Assembly: GCA_039881045.1 (NCBI GenBank)
Contig: JAYWVB010000002.1
Location: forward strand, 1,054,001-1,118,000
Origin: Chaetomium olivaceum
Taxonomy: Eukaryota; Ascomycota; Sordariomycetes; Sordariales; Chaetomiaceae
Length of the DNA stretch: 64,000 bases
Direction of reading: 5' to 3'
The notes under the pieces were generated by a model, which saw only the letters and a program-made list of their open reading frames with translations, searched no databases and was not told the origin of the DNA. The translations under genes were made by a program, and so were the position numbers. Shown here in pieces: positions 44,623 through 55,420 of the stretch; position 1 is the stretch's first letter, and each line of letters starts with the position of its first letter.

Positions 44623-46091
44623 ATGTCGAACAACGACAATGTGATGGCTCGCTTCTTGTTCGCGATTCTACAGCAGAAATGCCTGAAGGATGTAAGTGTC
44701 CGAGGACCATTGGGAAGACCATCGGGGGAGGGGTCGAGGACTAATTGCCCCTGAAACCAGATCGACTGGAACAAAGTGGCCCACAATCCGATCCTGGCCC
44801 AAGAGATCACGAACGGACATGCCGCTCGCATGCGATACTCGCGGTTCCGAGCCGCCATGCTAGGCCTGGAGCCTCAGCGCCGGAACCGTACTAATACCAA
44901 CAACAATAACAACACTACCAGCAACAAGAACCGCGTATCGAAGAAGAAGAAGGACGATAGCCCCAAGTCAGCGAACAAGCCGCCGAAGAAGGACGAGGAG
45001 GAGGAGATTGAAAAGAGTAGCGGCAGCGGAATTGGGAACATCAAGACTGAAAAGAAAACCGAAGCGGCCATCAAGTCTGAACGAAAAAGCATTTCCCAGC
45101 GGCCCCCGCAGCCATCCCAACCCCCCGCGCCGATGACCACGCCAGCCATGATGAAAGCCGAGCCGGGTCTTGTCAACCCCTTCAACCAACGACAACATCT
45201 CCATCAGTCCTCCATCGTCTCCACTAGCTCTCCTCGTATCAAAAAGGAGCGCCTCCCCGCCACTACCACCGCCTCCGCCACCGTCGCTGCCAACACCACA
45301 ACCTCTATGCCCGAGCCCACCCCTTTCGGCATCCTCACCACAACCCCCACGGCATCCTCCTCCGCATCCTCCACCCCATACATCGACAACAACCACCATC
45401 GCATGCAAATGCGTCTTTTGACCCCCTGCAGCGATTCAGACGGCGTCGTCGCCAGCATGCAAGGCTTCCTCCCCCACAGCCCGCCACCAAGCGAACTCAT
45501 GCACCACAACCAACACCACCACCACAACCAGCACCACGCTCACCATCAGCATCACATGGTCGGCGCCGGATCCCCCCCTCTCTCAGCATCCGCCCCGTCG
45601 CCGTACGACTTCTCCCAACCGCAGCAACAACAACAGCAACAATGCTGCGACAGCACCGCCGGCACGGGATCGCCCAGCCCATGGCATTCCCAGCACCAAC
45701 CACACCAACCACACCACCACCACAACAACCATCACAGTCACCACCACCACAACACCCAGTCTCAAACAACACAAGTGCCCAGCTCCATGTTCTCCCATCC
45801 ACCCTCCTTCGGCCTCGGCCTGAACCTCGGTCTCGGCGCAGGCTACGGTCTGGACAACGCGTTCGGCAGCAACCCCTTCTGTGGGGCCGCCGGCGACCAT
45901 CACCATCATGGGCATGAACATGAGCATGAGCATGACGGGCACCATGGGGTTGACCCGCTGAGGCTGCAGCTTGGTGTGTTGGCGGGGGGGCGAGCATGTT
46001 CAGGGAGAGGGAGATGGAGTTGGAGATGGTGGGGGGTGGGGTTGGGGGGCCGGTTAAGGGGGAGTGGGAGGGGGAAGGGTTTGAGATTTGA
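44623..46091 (+). CDS. Myb/SANT-like protein I, His- and Gln-rich, frame-broken
   Basis: Exon 1 (44623-44691) and exon 2 from 44761. The N-terminal Myb-like domain is NVMARFLFAILQQKCLKD, IDWNKVAHNPILAQEI and HAARMRYSRFRAAMLGL, with the intron before the second helix. Asn-rich, Lys-rich (VSKKKKDDSPKSANKPPKK) and Ser/Thr/Pro-rich parts follow. Next come a Gln run and several His-rich stretches such as HHNQHHHHNQHHAHHQHH and HEHEHEHDGHH. The frame is lost at the G7 run 45984-45990. One more G would give GGASMFREREMELEMVGGGV and a stop at 46089-46091, for 467 codons in all. In the present frame the end at 46146 is Trp/Arg/Gly-rich and unlikely. His-rich tracts could bind metal or drive phase separation; this is only inference. 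Confidence 0.72.
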
Positions 46092-47348
46092 TTTTTGGCC
46101 TGCTTGGTTTGGTGTGGATGTGGGTTCCGGGGTGTGTGGAGTATGAGGTTGATGATCGGCTTGCCTGTCTTACTTACGTTGGGGGAGGGCTGGAAAAGAA
46201 GAGCGCTTCTGGGATGGCTGATGGCTTCGGTTGGGTTACTACGGCGCCGTCTTTTTTGCTCTTGTTGCTTGCTTGTTTGGCTGGCTTGGTTTGGTCTAGA
46301 GGGTCTTTCGTTTTTTAGGTGTGTCTCTCCAGTCATATGCTATCATCTACTCGGGGTGGGTCTTGTGCTGTCAATGGTATGGCCTACCTAACCAACATGG
46401 GGTGTAAAATACTATGATTATGATGATGTGATTAATACAGTTCTGTCTTTGGCTTTCACCACTCTCAATCTAGACTGAGTCCTTGTTCTTAAGGCAAAGA
46501 AAGGGTCAAGGTTGTCCCACCAGGGCATCTCTCATTGGGGCATGTGGTCCTTCCCGTCTTGTTTCTCAAAGTGAGGTCTTCAAGTGTTCCGGAACCCATT
46601 CCTCACTCACCAGCCTGCCAGCCCTGAGCTCAAGTTCTTATTAGCACAGTGAATAACCAGTTATTATTGTTAGGGTTTTTTTGAATTGCAAGAATAGCAA
46701 TGCGTGTATCATTAGGGCGCAGTGCCTTCCCTATTGTTGTCGTTCCATCCCAACGTGCTGAGCAGTTCTGTTTCTTGCCCACCCACAAGTATAAATTCTC
46801 AAAACTTCTCCCACTCTTCCCTCAACCTTCGAGAACAATCGAAGCTTTTTCGAACCTTCTTCGATTGCGACGAAACCAACCTTCCCTCAACCTGAGGACA
46901 ATCCCATATCCATCACAGTAAGTTCACTTCACTGCTCATGAGCTTCCTTTCAACAGTTGAATTATGAATCTACACACTTCGTTTCGTCTACCTTTCTTCC
47001 TTTTTCCCCTCCTCCCAGCCGATCAGAAGACATTCCCATTTTCTTTATCTCTTTCCCTTCTTCAAGATGCTATCTTCATCACCTCAGCCACTACACCTCC
47101 ATTTTACCATACCTCACTCATCATCACTGGAGAAGAGAAAGACATTGGCATCGCCCGTCGCTGGGCGTTGCCCTCAGATGTCTTTCTACTTGTCGTTTCT
47201 TATAACCTGAGTTACATTCACTTACCAAATTTCCCAACTTCTCTTTCCCTTGCTATTTATTTGTCTTAATTTTAAGTTGTTGTGCTGACGGCTTGCTATT
47301 CCACAGGCAGAAACCACAACTGGGGCTTCCCCAGAAAACAAGAACCAG
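46092..47348. promoter_or_regulatory. upstream region and leader intron of gene J
   Basis: TATAAATT at 46790-46797 is followed by a CT-rich initiator stretch. A leader intron is likely from 46918 (GTAAGT) to 47306 (CCACAG). No coding gene is seen between genes I and J. Confidence 0.55.
46790..46797 (+). promoter_or_regulatory. TATA box of Myb-like gene J
   Basis: TATAAATT followed within 10-60 bases by a pyrimidine-rich tract, the usual layout of strong fungal promoters. Confidence 0.6.
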
Positions 47349-49404
47349 ATGCCGCCCAAGATTGCGGCCAAGGTTTCGGCCAAGGCAGCCGCCACTGCCG
47401 ATGAGGGCCCCCAGGCGACGGTGGCGGACGTCCGCCTGATCTACGCCGTGAACAAGAACACGGAGAAGCCCGAGATCAACTGGGCCGGCGTCGCCGCTGA
47501 CTGCGGCTTTAAAAATGCGGACACCGCCAAGGTTGGTTTACTTTATTTCACTTTCACTCCATCGTCTGGTCCGCATGGCAGCTCTTTCCAGCCCCCCTCA
47601 TCTTCCCGTCTCGCCCCCTTACCAAAAAGCAAAGAAAATTACACCGAAATTTGAAACCGTTCAGTACTAACACCTCTTTCTCAGGTCCGCTACCGCCAAG
47701 TCAAGCGCAAGCTTGACTTGGACAATTGGGTTGGTGGCAAGCCCGCCCCGTCCCAGGACCAGGACGAGGGCGGCGATGATGCCGCCGCCCAGACCCCCGC
47801 CACCGGCCGCTCCAAGAGGACGGCGACCCTCGCCGGCACTGGCGCCGGTGTCAAGAAGCGTGCCACGCCCATCAAGCGTGGTACCGCCACTCCGGGTGGC
47901 ACCCCGCGCGACGCCGTGAGCAGCCGGACGCGCAAGGCCAAGTCGGAGGCCATCCTCCGGATCGAGAAGAGTGCCAACATGCTCCAGCGCATGATGGAAG
48001 GGGGGGATGATGAGATGGACGAGGAGATTGACGAGGAGATGGACAACAACGAGGACGAGATGGATGACGTGCCGGCGTCGCCCGAGACTCCGGAGAGCCC
48101 AACCAAGAAGAAGGGCACCATCACCCGCTCCAGCCAGGAGGACCCTGGCGATAACGAGCCCACTGCCTTGATCACGGACGAATTCGCCGACTTCCCCGCC
48201 GTCATGCCCGACCTAGTCATCCAGCGCCAGGCCATTCTCGTCGATCTTAACGGCGTCTGGACTGTCAGCCTGGCCCCCGCCGAGGTCCACACCCAGTGGC
48301 TCTCCCGCCTCCCCGCCGACATTCAGTCGCGCTTCTATTCCCAGGCCAACGCCGCCCGCAATAGGGCTCAGGCCGACGCCGACGCCGACAATGACTCGGC
48401 CAGGAATGCCAATATTGGCAACAACAGCACCAATGCCACCGGCCCCAATTTCAGCACCGTCCCCAATCTCAGCACCGTCCCCAATCTCAGCACCGGCCCC
48501 AATCTCAGCACCGGTCCCAATATCAACGCCGGTAACAATGACGCCTATCTTGCCAACGTCCTTGGCAACAACGCCGGTCCTAATGCCAGCACTAATGTTG
48601 CCAACAACGCCGGCAACAGCGCCGGCAATGCGGATGATGACGACGACTACTTCATTGTGCGCGAGGATGATGACCCCAACAGCATCCCCAGACAGCTATT
48701 TAGCGCTGCCTTTGAGAGAGGCGCCGCCCGCACCCGCTTTACCACGAGCGCCAACCCCGCCACGCCCCGTCCCGCCCGTCCCACCCGTCCCACCTTCACC
48801 GGCGCCGGTATACCTCTTTCCACCGCCACCAGCGCCGGCCACGCCATGCCCCATCCCGCCTTTCCCAGCGCCGGCCGCGGCATGCCCATGATGATGCCGC
48901 CCATGGGCCTTCCCACCCCGAGCATAGTCTACGGCACTCCTTTCCCCGGCCGGCGGCAGAACTGGCACCGGCATTGGCGGCAGCATGGGTGCGACCACGA
49001 GCATGGGTACATACGTCGCTGCCCCGGCCAACATTCCCGCCGCCATGAACCCCCACCCGACCCCGACCAGCACCATGGGCGGCGCAGGCAACCTCAACAT
49101 CGGTGCCCGCAACACCACCATGACCGGCAGAATTCCGGTTGCCAGGCCCGGCAGCATCCCCCCGCGCCCGACCCCGACCGGCAACCTGGGCGGCGCGAAC
49201 ACCAACTGGCGGGGCATCAATGCCCCCGTTCCCAGCACCATTCCCAGCGTCTTGCCCCGCACCACGCCCGGCACCATACCCTCGCGCCCGGCCCCAATCT
49301 CGACCTACCCGGAGCTGCTCGCCCGGATGGCGCGCGAGCAGGAAGAGCGCGACCTGGAGCTGCTCTTTGGCGAGGGCTGGGATGATGAGGATGATGACTT
49401 CTAA
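47349..49404 (+). CDS. Myb/SANT-like DNA-binding domain protein J, frame-broken
   Basis: Exon 1 (47349-47531) and exon 2 (47685-49404). The Myb-like domain reads TVADVRLIYAVNKNTEKP, EINWAGVAADCGFKNADTAK and VRYRQVKRKLDL, with the intron just before the third helix, as in gene B. Next come Lys/Arg-rich (TGAGVKKRATPIKRGTAT) and acidic Met/Asp/Glu stretches, an Asn-rich part with four to five Pro-Asn-x-Ser-Thr repeats, and a Pro/Gly/Ala-rich part. The end is acidic (EGWDDEDDDF). The frame breaks near 48953-48962: one base less in the CCCCGGCC region joins YGTPFPG to GRTGTGIGGSMGATTSM. The total then is 634 codons. It is the largest member of the cluster. Confidence 0.75.
48447..48532 (+). repeat. 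18-base coding repeat
   Basis: Four to five tandem units coding PNLST with V or G, in gene J. Confidence 0.7.
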
Positions 49405-50998
49405 GTCCTCGAGTTTTGTCTGGGCCTGCCTGCCTGTCTCCCTGCCGCCGGCCTGGACTGCCTGCTTGCTTGGGTGGGCCGGGGAGAGATAGGCTTGATG
49501 TACCGAGGAGGGTACTGAAGAGGGGGAAGATGACGTACAACAAACAGTACATAGGGATTTCTTTTGCTGGGATGTTTTCTCTCGGGTTGGTGTGTGTGCG
49601 CCATTTCCTTTCTTCTCCTCGTCTAGCTGGCCAGCGCGGTAATGGTGGAGGGGGCGTCGGTCGCGGGGAGGGAGCTGATTGATGCTCGGCTGTCACTTCC
49701 TGGGGTTTCAGTCGTGCTAGCACCCCGTTCATAGGGATCTTTTCCTTTGTTTTCCTCTTTCTACTGGTCGGTTGTGGCAACTTGATACGGACATGGGCAC
49801 GGATGGGCATGGAGTCGGCGTAAGCGGATACTTAGGGTTTTCTGATTCTCAATGATACCCAGCCGGCACTCAGTACCATAGTAGTGGTTGCTTCAGTTCA
49901 TAAAGGAACACAAATGGAAAATGACTTCTCACTGACTGACAAGACATGAAAATGGTCCATCGAGGCACATTGTGAAATATATGTTTCGAGGTTATTTTCC
50001 CAACACTACCCATCTGCGCACGCAGACAAGATCTTCCCACTGCAGAATATTACCCGACGAGATCCAATAACAACCACGCAAAGTCTCTCATCACGGAGTC
50101 ACCTCCATAGGTAAGGAAGCCAGATATATATACAATACACGAGATGCCCTCTCCATCTGTCCGAGCGCTTCGTCGTCTCTCAAGACAGCCCATCAAACAA
50201 AACAGTAACGGCAGCAAGGCCCTATTTCCACCGGGCCGGCTTGCGCCAGGTATCACTAAACAGCATATGACAAGACAGCAAGCCACAACAAGAGAGAAAA
50301 AAAGAACCGTCAAAGGTGTAAAACACAGAACCTTATACAAATCCAGACGGCTTATCGGATGCAAACAAGCATCGCCATCCCTTCCCTAAGTTCTCCCCGA
50401 TCGGTCGATCTCAAAACAACAAAGATTTCGTATCGCTTTATAACCCCTAAACCCCAATGGCAAGAAGCACCCCTTTACCCACCCAGCCTGATGTTCAAGC
50501 CGTCCGGATGCCGGGCTTGCCGGCGTGCCAGAAACGGCGCCGCGGTAAATCAAATAAAGACAAGGACAAGAAAAAGAAAAGCGAAAAAGAAAAAAGAAAG
50601 TCGTGAGGTATCGTTCGTCCGTTTCGGACCACCCATCCGGAGCCAAGTGATATAAACAGAGAAAGAAAAAAGTAACGGTGGTTCGTAAAACGCCGCGCGC
50701 CGTCGCCGCTGTCCGTTGATTGCTGTGTACGCCTGCCTCTTCGCCCTTTGGTACCGACTCCTTTTGTCCTCCCGTGCACCAGGAAGAAAACCCAACGCTA
50801 AAATAATACAATGTGTCGACATGTTGATGTGCTATGCATGGTGATGTGGTGACAGCGGGTAGATATTGTAAGGGAGATTTGATCGGGTTGTGAAGTGATG
50901 CGTGTATATAGATGGGGTTTGCCGCTCAAAGGATGGTGTCATGTACGTGTGGCGTACGTACTAGTAGTCCAGGGTAAAGCGGGCTGATATGGGGGCGC
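49405..50998. other. 3' region between convergent genes
   Basis: About 1.6 kb between the stops of gene J (plus) and the 50999 gene (minus). It contains A-rich sequence near 50540-50680. No supported gene is seen. Confidence 0.4.
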
Positions 50999-53602
50999 CT
51001 AATACCTCGGCCCGTGGTTGAGCGCTGGCCTAGGTCTGTCCCGCTCCCGCTCCCGCTCCCGTTCCCGTTCCCTCTCCCTGCCCCGATCTCTTCCCCGATC
51101 TCTATCTCTGTTGTCCCGATCTCGGTCTCGGTCGCGATCCTTGTCCCCATCCCTGTAGGTCTCCCTCTCACGGTCTTTCTCGCGGTCCCTCTCCCGGTCG
51201 ACTTCCCCCTTAACAGTGACCTCCGGCTGCCATCTCACCCCTTCCCTCTCCGCCCACCGCCTCATAACCCCCAAGACGGCGGCAACCGCATCGTCCACCG
51301 TCGTCCACGGGCCCATGGCCACCCTCATCCTCGGCTCGTCCACGCGCTCCCACATGACGACCGCATCCCCCCACATGAGCGTGCGGGTGCGGTTATGCTT
51401 GCCCCAGCGGGCAAACGTCGCGGCGGCGGCGCCCGGGTCCAGCGTGGCGAACGCGTTGGTGATCTGTTCCAGGCTCAACGCGTGCATCTGGACGGCAAGC
51501 GCCCTCAGCGCCTTGTTGTTCTGCACGCGGCCTCGTAGCTCGGTCAGGTGAGGCAGCAGCGATTCCCACGCCGAGACCTCCCACACCTTCCGCTCGAGCA
51601 TGCGCGACTGGTTGAGCGAGTCGAACGCCACCATGTACGCGAGCACCATCTCGAAGTGCAGGGCTGTCACGCGGCGTTCGTCGGCTGGCGCCAGGGCAGC
51701 GCCGCGGTCACGTAGGAGATTATCACGGGCGTGCTTGAGCTTGCTGCCGAGGCGTGTATACTCGCTGTTCCTTTCTCTGAAAGACTCGGCTTGTGCGATC
51801 GTCTTGGGGTCGAGCGGCTCTGAGCGGGTCGGGGGCCTGTTGTCCGAGGTGCTTGGGGTGAGGCCGGTTGTGGCCGCTGGAGTCTGTATTTGGCCCTGGG
51901 ACTGGCTTGATGTCACCCGGGACATGGATGTTGCCGTGTGTTTAAGCGGAGTGGTCGGCCCGGCAGGTTTTGCCGTAATGGCATCGGCGGTCATCTTGGG
52001 CCGCTTAGAGGCGGTGGTCTCTTGCGGGACGTCGTCTACCGGTCGCGGGCGCTTCTTGGCTGGCGGCGGGGCGGCTTCTGCGCTCTCCGAGCGCTCCTTT
52101 TTGAGGGCATCCTTTGCTGACTTGGAAGGGAGACTCAGGAGTTCCCTGAACCGTTTCGCATTTCCCTTATTCCTGAACTTAAGCGTGACAATTCTGGAGG
52201 GCCGGGATGGCTTCACCTCTTCTTCCTCTATCGAGGATCCAAGGGGGGCAGCCACTATGGTTTTCCTTGCCCCGCCTGATGAATCGGAGGACTGGTTAGA
52301 CGATTGGCTGGACACTCCCTTTGAAGCGGTCTGCTTCCGGTCTTGGAGGGCAAGAATCTCCTCGATAACTGGGGGTAATGTGGGAGAGAGTAGCGCCGGT
52401 ATCTTCTTAAGCGGCGGCTTCTTTGCTTTCTCCTTTTCCGGCTTCGATGGCTTGGTCGTCAGTCTCTTCCTCGGCGCGACATCCTTCTCAGTGTCCTCGT
52501 GAAACAGAGATGGAGGCAAGGGTGATAGGAGCCGCGGTAGAGCTGGTTTTGTCATAGGCTCTGGTTTCCGGGGCGTCGGAGTCCCACTGTTTGACCGTGG
52601 CCTTGATCCATTGACCTGAATCGTCGACCTTGGAGATGATGTGTTCTCTCGGTCCCTGTCAGAGGATGAGGGAGGCATGCCGTTGTGCGTGGGGTGTAAT
52701 GTTTCGATCCTTGTATCTCTTGATGATCTTTCCGTCGCTTCCCGGCCCCGCGGCGTCCCTGGCTTGGATTGTCGCGGTTGGTCTGTCCTAGCCGTAATAG
52801 CTTCGCCCTTGGCTCTTTTCTGGAGAGGTAGATCCCCGCCCGATTCAGCGGCCCGCTTACGGCTTTCTACTTCGGGTTGCGATTTCGCCTGCGAAGTTTT
52901 GATTCTGCCGGGTTGGTCAGTGGCTTGCGGCGCGCACCACAACGTGGGAGTCTGATCGACATACCTGTCCCCGTTTGTCTCTGACCGTTGCTTCTCTGGC
53001 CGCGCGTCAATCTGTCGTGACGCATTGATTTCCTCAGCAACCTTCACGCTACCATCTCTCCTGACGTCATCTTTTGGTGGTAATGGTTTCGCGTGGACCG
53101 TGCCGTTCGTCTTTGTTTCTGTCCTCGTTGTCGTCCCATTCTCCACTGGTGACGCTGACTTCTTCCTATTTTGATAGTCCATCAAGGACAACTTCTTCTT
53201 AGCCTCGCCTTTGGCGGCGAGAAGCTTGACAGGCATGGGGGGCGGCAACTCGTCCGTGATCTCAAATCCGGGGCGCGTCATGAGAATCCCTCGATGCTCA
53301 GCGGAAATGTACGTCACGTATTGTAGGGGACTGCTTAGGCCTTTGAACCACCAGCCGTCCGGTTCGGGAAATCGGCTGTCGAGGGACAATGAAAGATGGT
53401 ACGGGCGGTCTGGGAGGATGCGCTGGGCCACTTTATGTGCATTTTCCGCCGCTCCATCCATCCTTTCTTTCATCGCTGGGACATCGGATCTATCAAAGAG
53501 AGTTGTATGGCGCTGTTCGTGTGGTTCGTAGCAGGGGTAGTCGAGAGATAAAGCTCGAGGGTTGTGCTGGGCGATGCGTGGAGCTTCGTGTGGAGAATAC
53601 AC
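50999..53602 (-). CDS. uncharacterised Arg-rich nuclear-like protein
   Basis: An 867-codon open frame with intact coding character; I do not recognise the family. The N-terminal part is folded-looking (YHLSLSLDSRFPEPDGWWFK, QYVTYISAEHRGILMTRPGF) and includes LSLMDYQNRKKSASP. The middle is long, basic and Ser/Pro-rich with several likely nuclear signals (KKRPRPVDDV, SKRPKM). A helical C-terminal region follows (LHFEMVLAYMVAFDSLNQSR, ALAVQMHALSLEQITNAFAT, RTLMWGDAVVMWERV). The last 60 residues are alternating Arg-Asp and Arg-Glu, as in RNA-processing and chromatin proteins. The start is uncertain: ATG 53602 is the first in frame, and an upstream exon cannot be excluded. Confidence 0.7.
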   Translation of the reverse strand: MYSPHEAPRIAQHNPRALSLDYPCYEPHEQRHTTLFDRSDVPAMKERMDGAAENAHKVAQRILPDRPYHLSLSLDSRFPEPDGWWFKGLSSPLQYVTYISAEHRGILMTRPGFEITDELPPPMPVKLLAAKGEAKKKLSLMDYQNRKKSASPVENGTTTRTETKTNGTVHAKPLPPKDDVRRDGSVKVAEEINASRQIDARPEKQRSETNGDRYVDQTPTLWCAPQATDQPGRIKTSQAKSQPEVESRKRAAESGGDLPLQKRAKGEAITARTDQPRQSKPGTPRGREATERSSRDTRIETLHPTHNGMPPSSSDRDRENTSSPRSTIQVNGSRPRSNSGTPTPRKPEPMTKPALPRLLSPLPPSLFHEDTEKDVAPRKRLTTKPSKPEKEKAKKPPLKKIPALLSPTLPPVIEEILALQDRKQTASKGVSSQSSNQSSDSSGGARKTIVAAPLGSSIEEEEVKPSRPSRIVTLKFRNKGNAKRFRELLSLPSKSAKDALKKERSESAEAAPPPAKKRPRPVDDVPQETTASKRPKMTADAITAKPAGPTTPLKHTATSMSRVTSSQSQGQIQTPAATTGLTPSTSDNRPPTRSEPLDPKTIAQAESFRERNSEYTRLGSKLKHARDNLLRDRGAALAPADERRVTALHFEMVLAYMVAFDSLNQSRMLERKVWEVSAWESLLPHLTELRGRVQNNKALRALAVQMHALSLEQITNAFATLDPGAAAATFARWGKHNRTRTLMWGDAVVMWERVDEPRMRVAMGPWTTVDDAVAAVLGVMRRWAEREGVRWQPEVTVKGEVDRERDREKDRERETYRDGDKDRDRDRDRDNRDRDRGRDRGRERERERERERERDRPRPALNHGPRY

Positions 53603-55420
53603 AATCGGTCAAGCGGGCTTTGGCTCTGTATGATCTCGTAATGCGAGGCAGAATCGGCCGTTCAATCCGCAGGTCACAGGATCGGTTCGGTGCCCGGACG
53701 CTTCGCGGTAGTCTGTCGGCCTGCGCAATCAGTACGTGCACGTAGAACGGAAAATTTCTCCGACCGCGATAGTCGACCAAATGGCCACACGCCGCCGGTA
53801 GCCCAATTGATGCATAACGTGAAATCAACGCTATCAGACTCCCAACCGGTGTGGTGTATCACGCACATACCCAGACTAATCGCACGATTCCCACCGCAAG
53901 CTTTCCTCCAAGTCGCAGCGCGCAGCCAAAGGCGGCGGCAAAACAACAAAAGACTTGCAGCCCGCCTTGCCGCAATGGCGAAATCGCCAAACTTTCCCCT
54001 TGTCTATCCCAACCTCCTAACAGCGACCGTGTATTCGTCGATAGGACACGAGCGCATCTCTCGGGGTGGAGGAGGCCGTGTCGTGGCGGTGCCCGGAACC
54101 CAGTGCCGCGTCTTTGTTGCTCGCGAGACAATCGGCGGGGACGAGGACGAGAACAATGGGATTCGAGTCGAGTTGCGATATGCCGCCAACCGGCTCGTTG
54201 CTTGGTAGTATCGGGAAGGCAGAAGACGCAGCGGCGGTGATGTACAGGGTGGGTGGGTGGTGCGCAGGATGCCGAGGGTGGGATTCCGGGCGCGAACAGT
54301 GGAGAGCGGCAGGTGGGAGCTTGGCCTGGGTCTCCGGGCAGGTGGGTCCACGGGTCGGCGGTCGCTGTAAGATTTCCCTGGCTCAACGACAACTGGCAGC
54401 TCGGCCGTTCCACATCCGCTTGTTGGCACACGCGGTCGGGTTGCGGGATCGAGCATCGTGACACAAAACTTTCTTTCTTTGATTTTTGCCTGACCGAAAC
54501 ATGCCCTCGAGGCTCTGCCCCTCGCGCCTGATTTGAGGCCCTATACTGACCGTTTCTGTTTCGGAAAGGATGGATCAAGACCAACCAAAACCTTTACCCT
54601 CCTCGCAAGACGGCAATCTAATTAGTGTACAGACAACTGAGAAACAGTTTCCATGTTCATCCGTGGGTATTTCCTTTCCCGATAAGCAAAAGTGTAGACG
54701 CCACCCGGACGCTGGGACTTCACAAATCGATGGCATCAATCATCATGCAAAAAGTGGGTGTGATTGAGGTCATCTGCCTGAGAACGGCGCGGTAAATCCG
54801 GAAGGACTTCGAGTCTACTTATCTTCTCAGATGGGACATATCGCGCCTATGGTACCCGAGTTTATGCCCGCTGGGGAGCTCGATGCTACTGACCCCCACG
54901 TTCATCACACTCGCTGAGCACCCTAGACCTCGCCCAAAAAAGCCGAATTCCAAAGGAAAACAAAAAAGAAGAGAAAGTAGAAAAAAAAAATAGAAAAAAA
55001 AGGGATGGAGGAAAGGGATAAGAATAATGGAAACAGAGTAAAAATATGTAAATAGAGTAAATAGAGCTTTCTCAGGGTCCGGCTTTTTTGCTCATGCGGT
55101 GCCGAGGTCGGCACCATGTAGGTGAGCTTACCAACCCCTTTTAGTGGTGCAGAGCAGGATAGCCTTGCAAAACAGTGTTAGAATTTATACAAGTTGACTC
55201 GAACCTCAAGGACATTTCGTAGCCCAAAGCCTAAGTAACTCCTCCCCATTAAACTAAGTGTAGTCGAAATGTGTACATAAAGCTCGATATCAAGTTTACC
55301 AAACAACCAATTCTACAAGCAGCACGCCGAAGGATATTGGCATCCATCTCGACGCCAGCTGTGAACCCAAGTTCAGTACACTCTTGGGTGTCCGGCAAGC
55401 AACCACGTCCGACCATGCTC
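53603..55420. other. intergenic region
   Basis: About 1.8 kb upstream of the 50999-53602 gene and downstream of the coiled-coil gene. Open frames at 53690-54208 (plus) and 54004-54456 (minus) overlap each other and lack family likeness. An AT-rich stretch with A-runs lies near 54950-55060. Confidence 0.35.

Noticed and set aside
51600..52502. 300-codon open frame on the plus strand
   Set aside because: Antisense shadow of the long minus-strand gene at 50999-53602.
53690..54208. 172-codon open frame on the plus strand
   Set aside because: Overlaps an equally long frame on the other strand; neither has family patterns.
54570..54767. possible C2H2 zinc finger (FPCSSVGISFPDKQKCRRH)
   Set aside because: Cys and His spacing does not fit a C2H2 finger and the frame is short.
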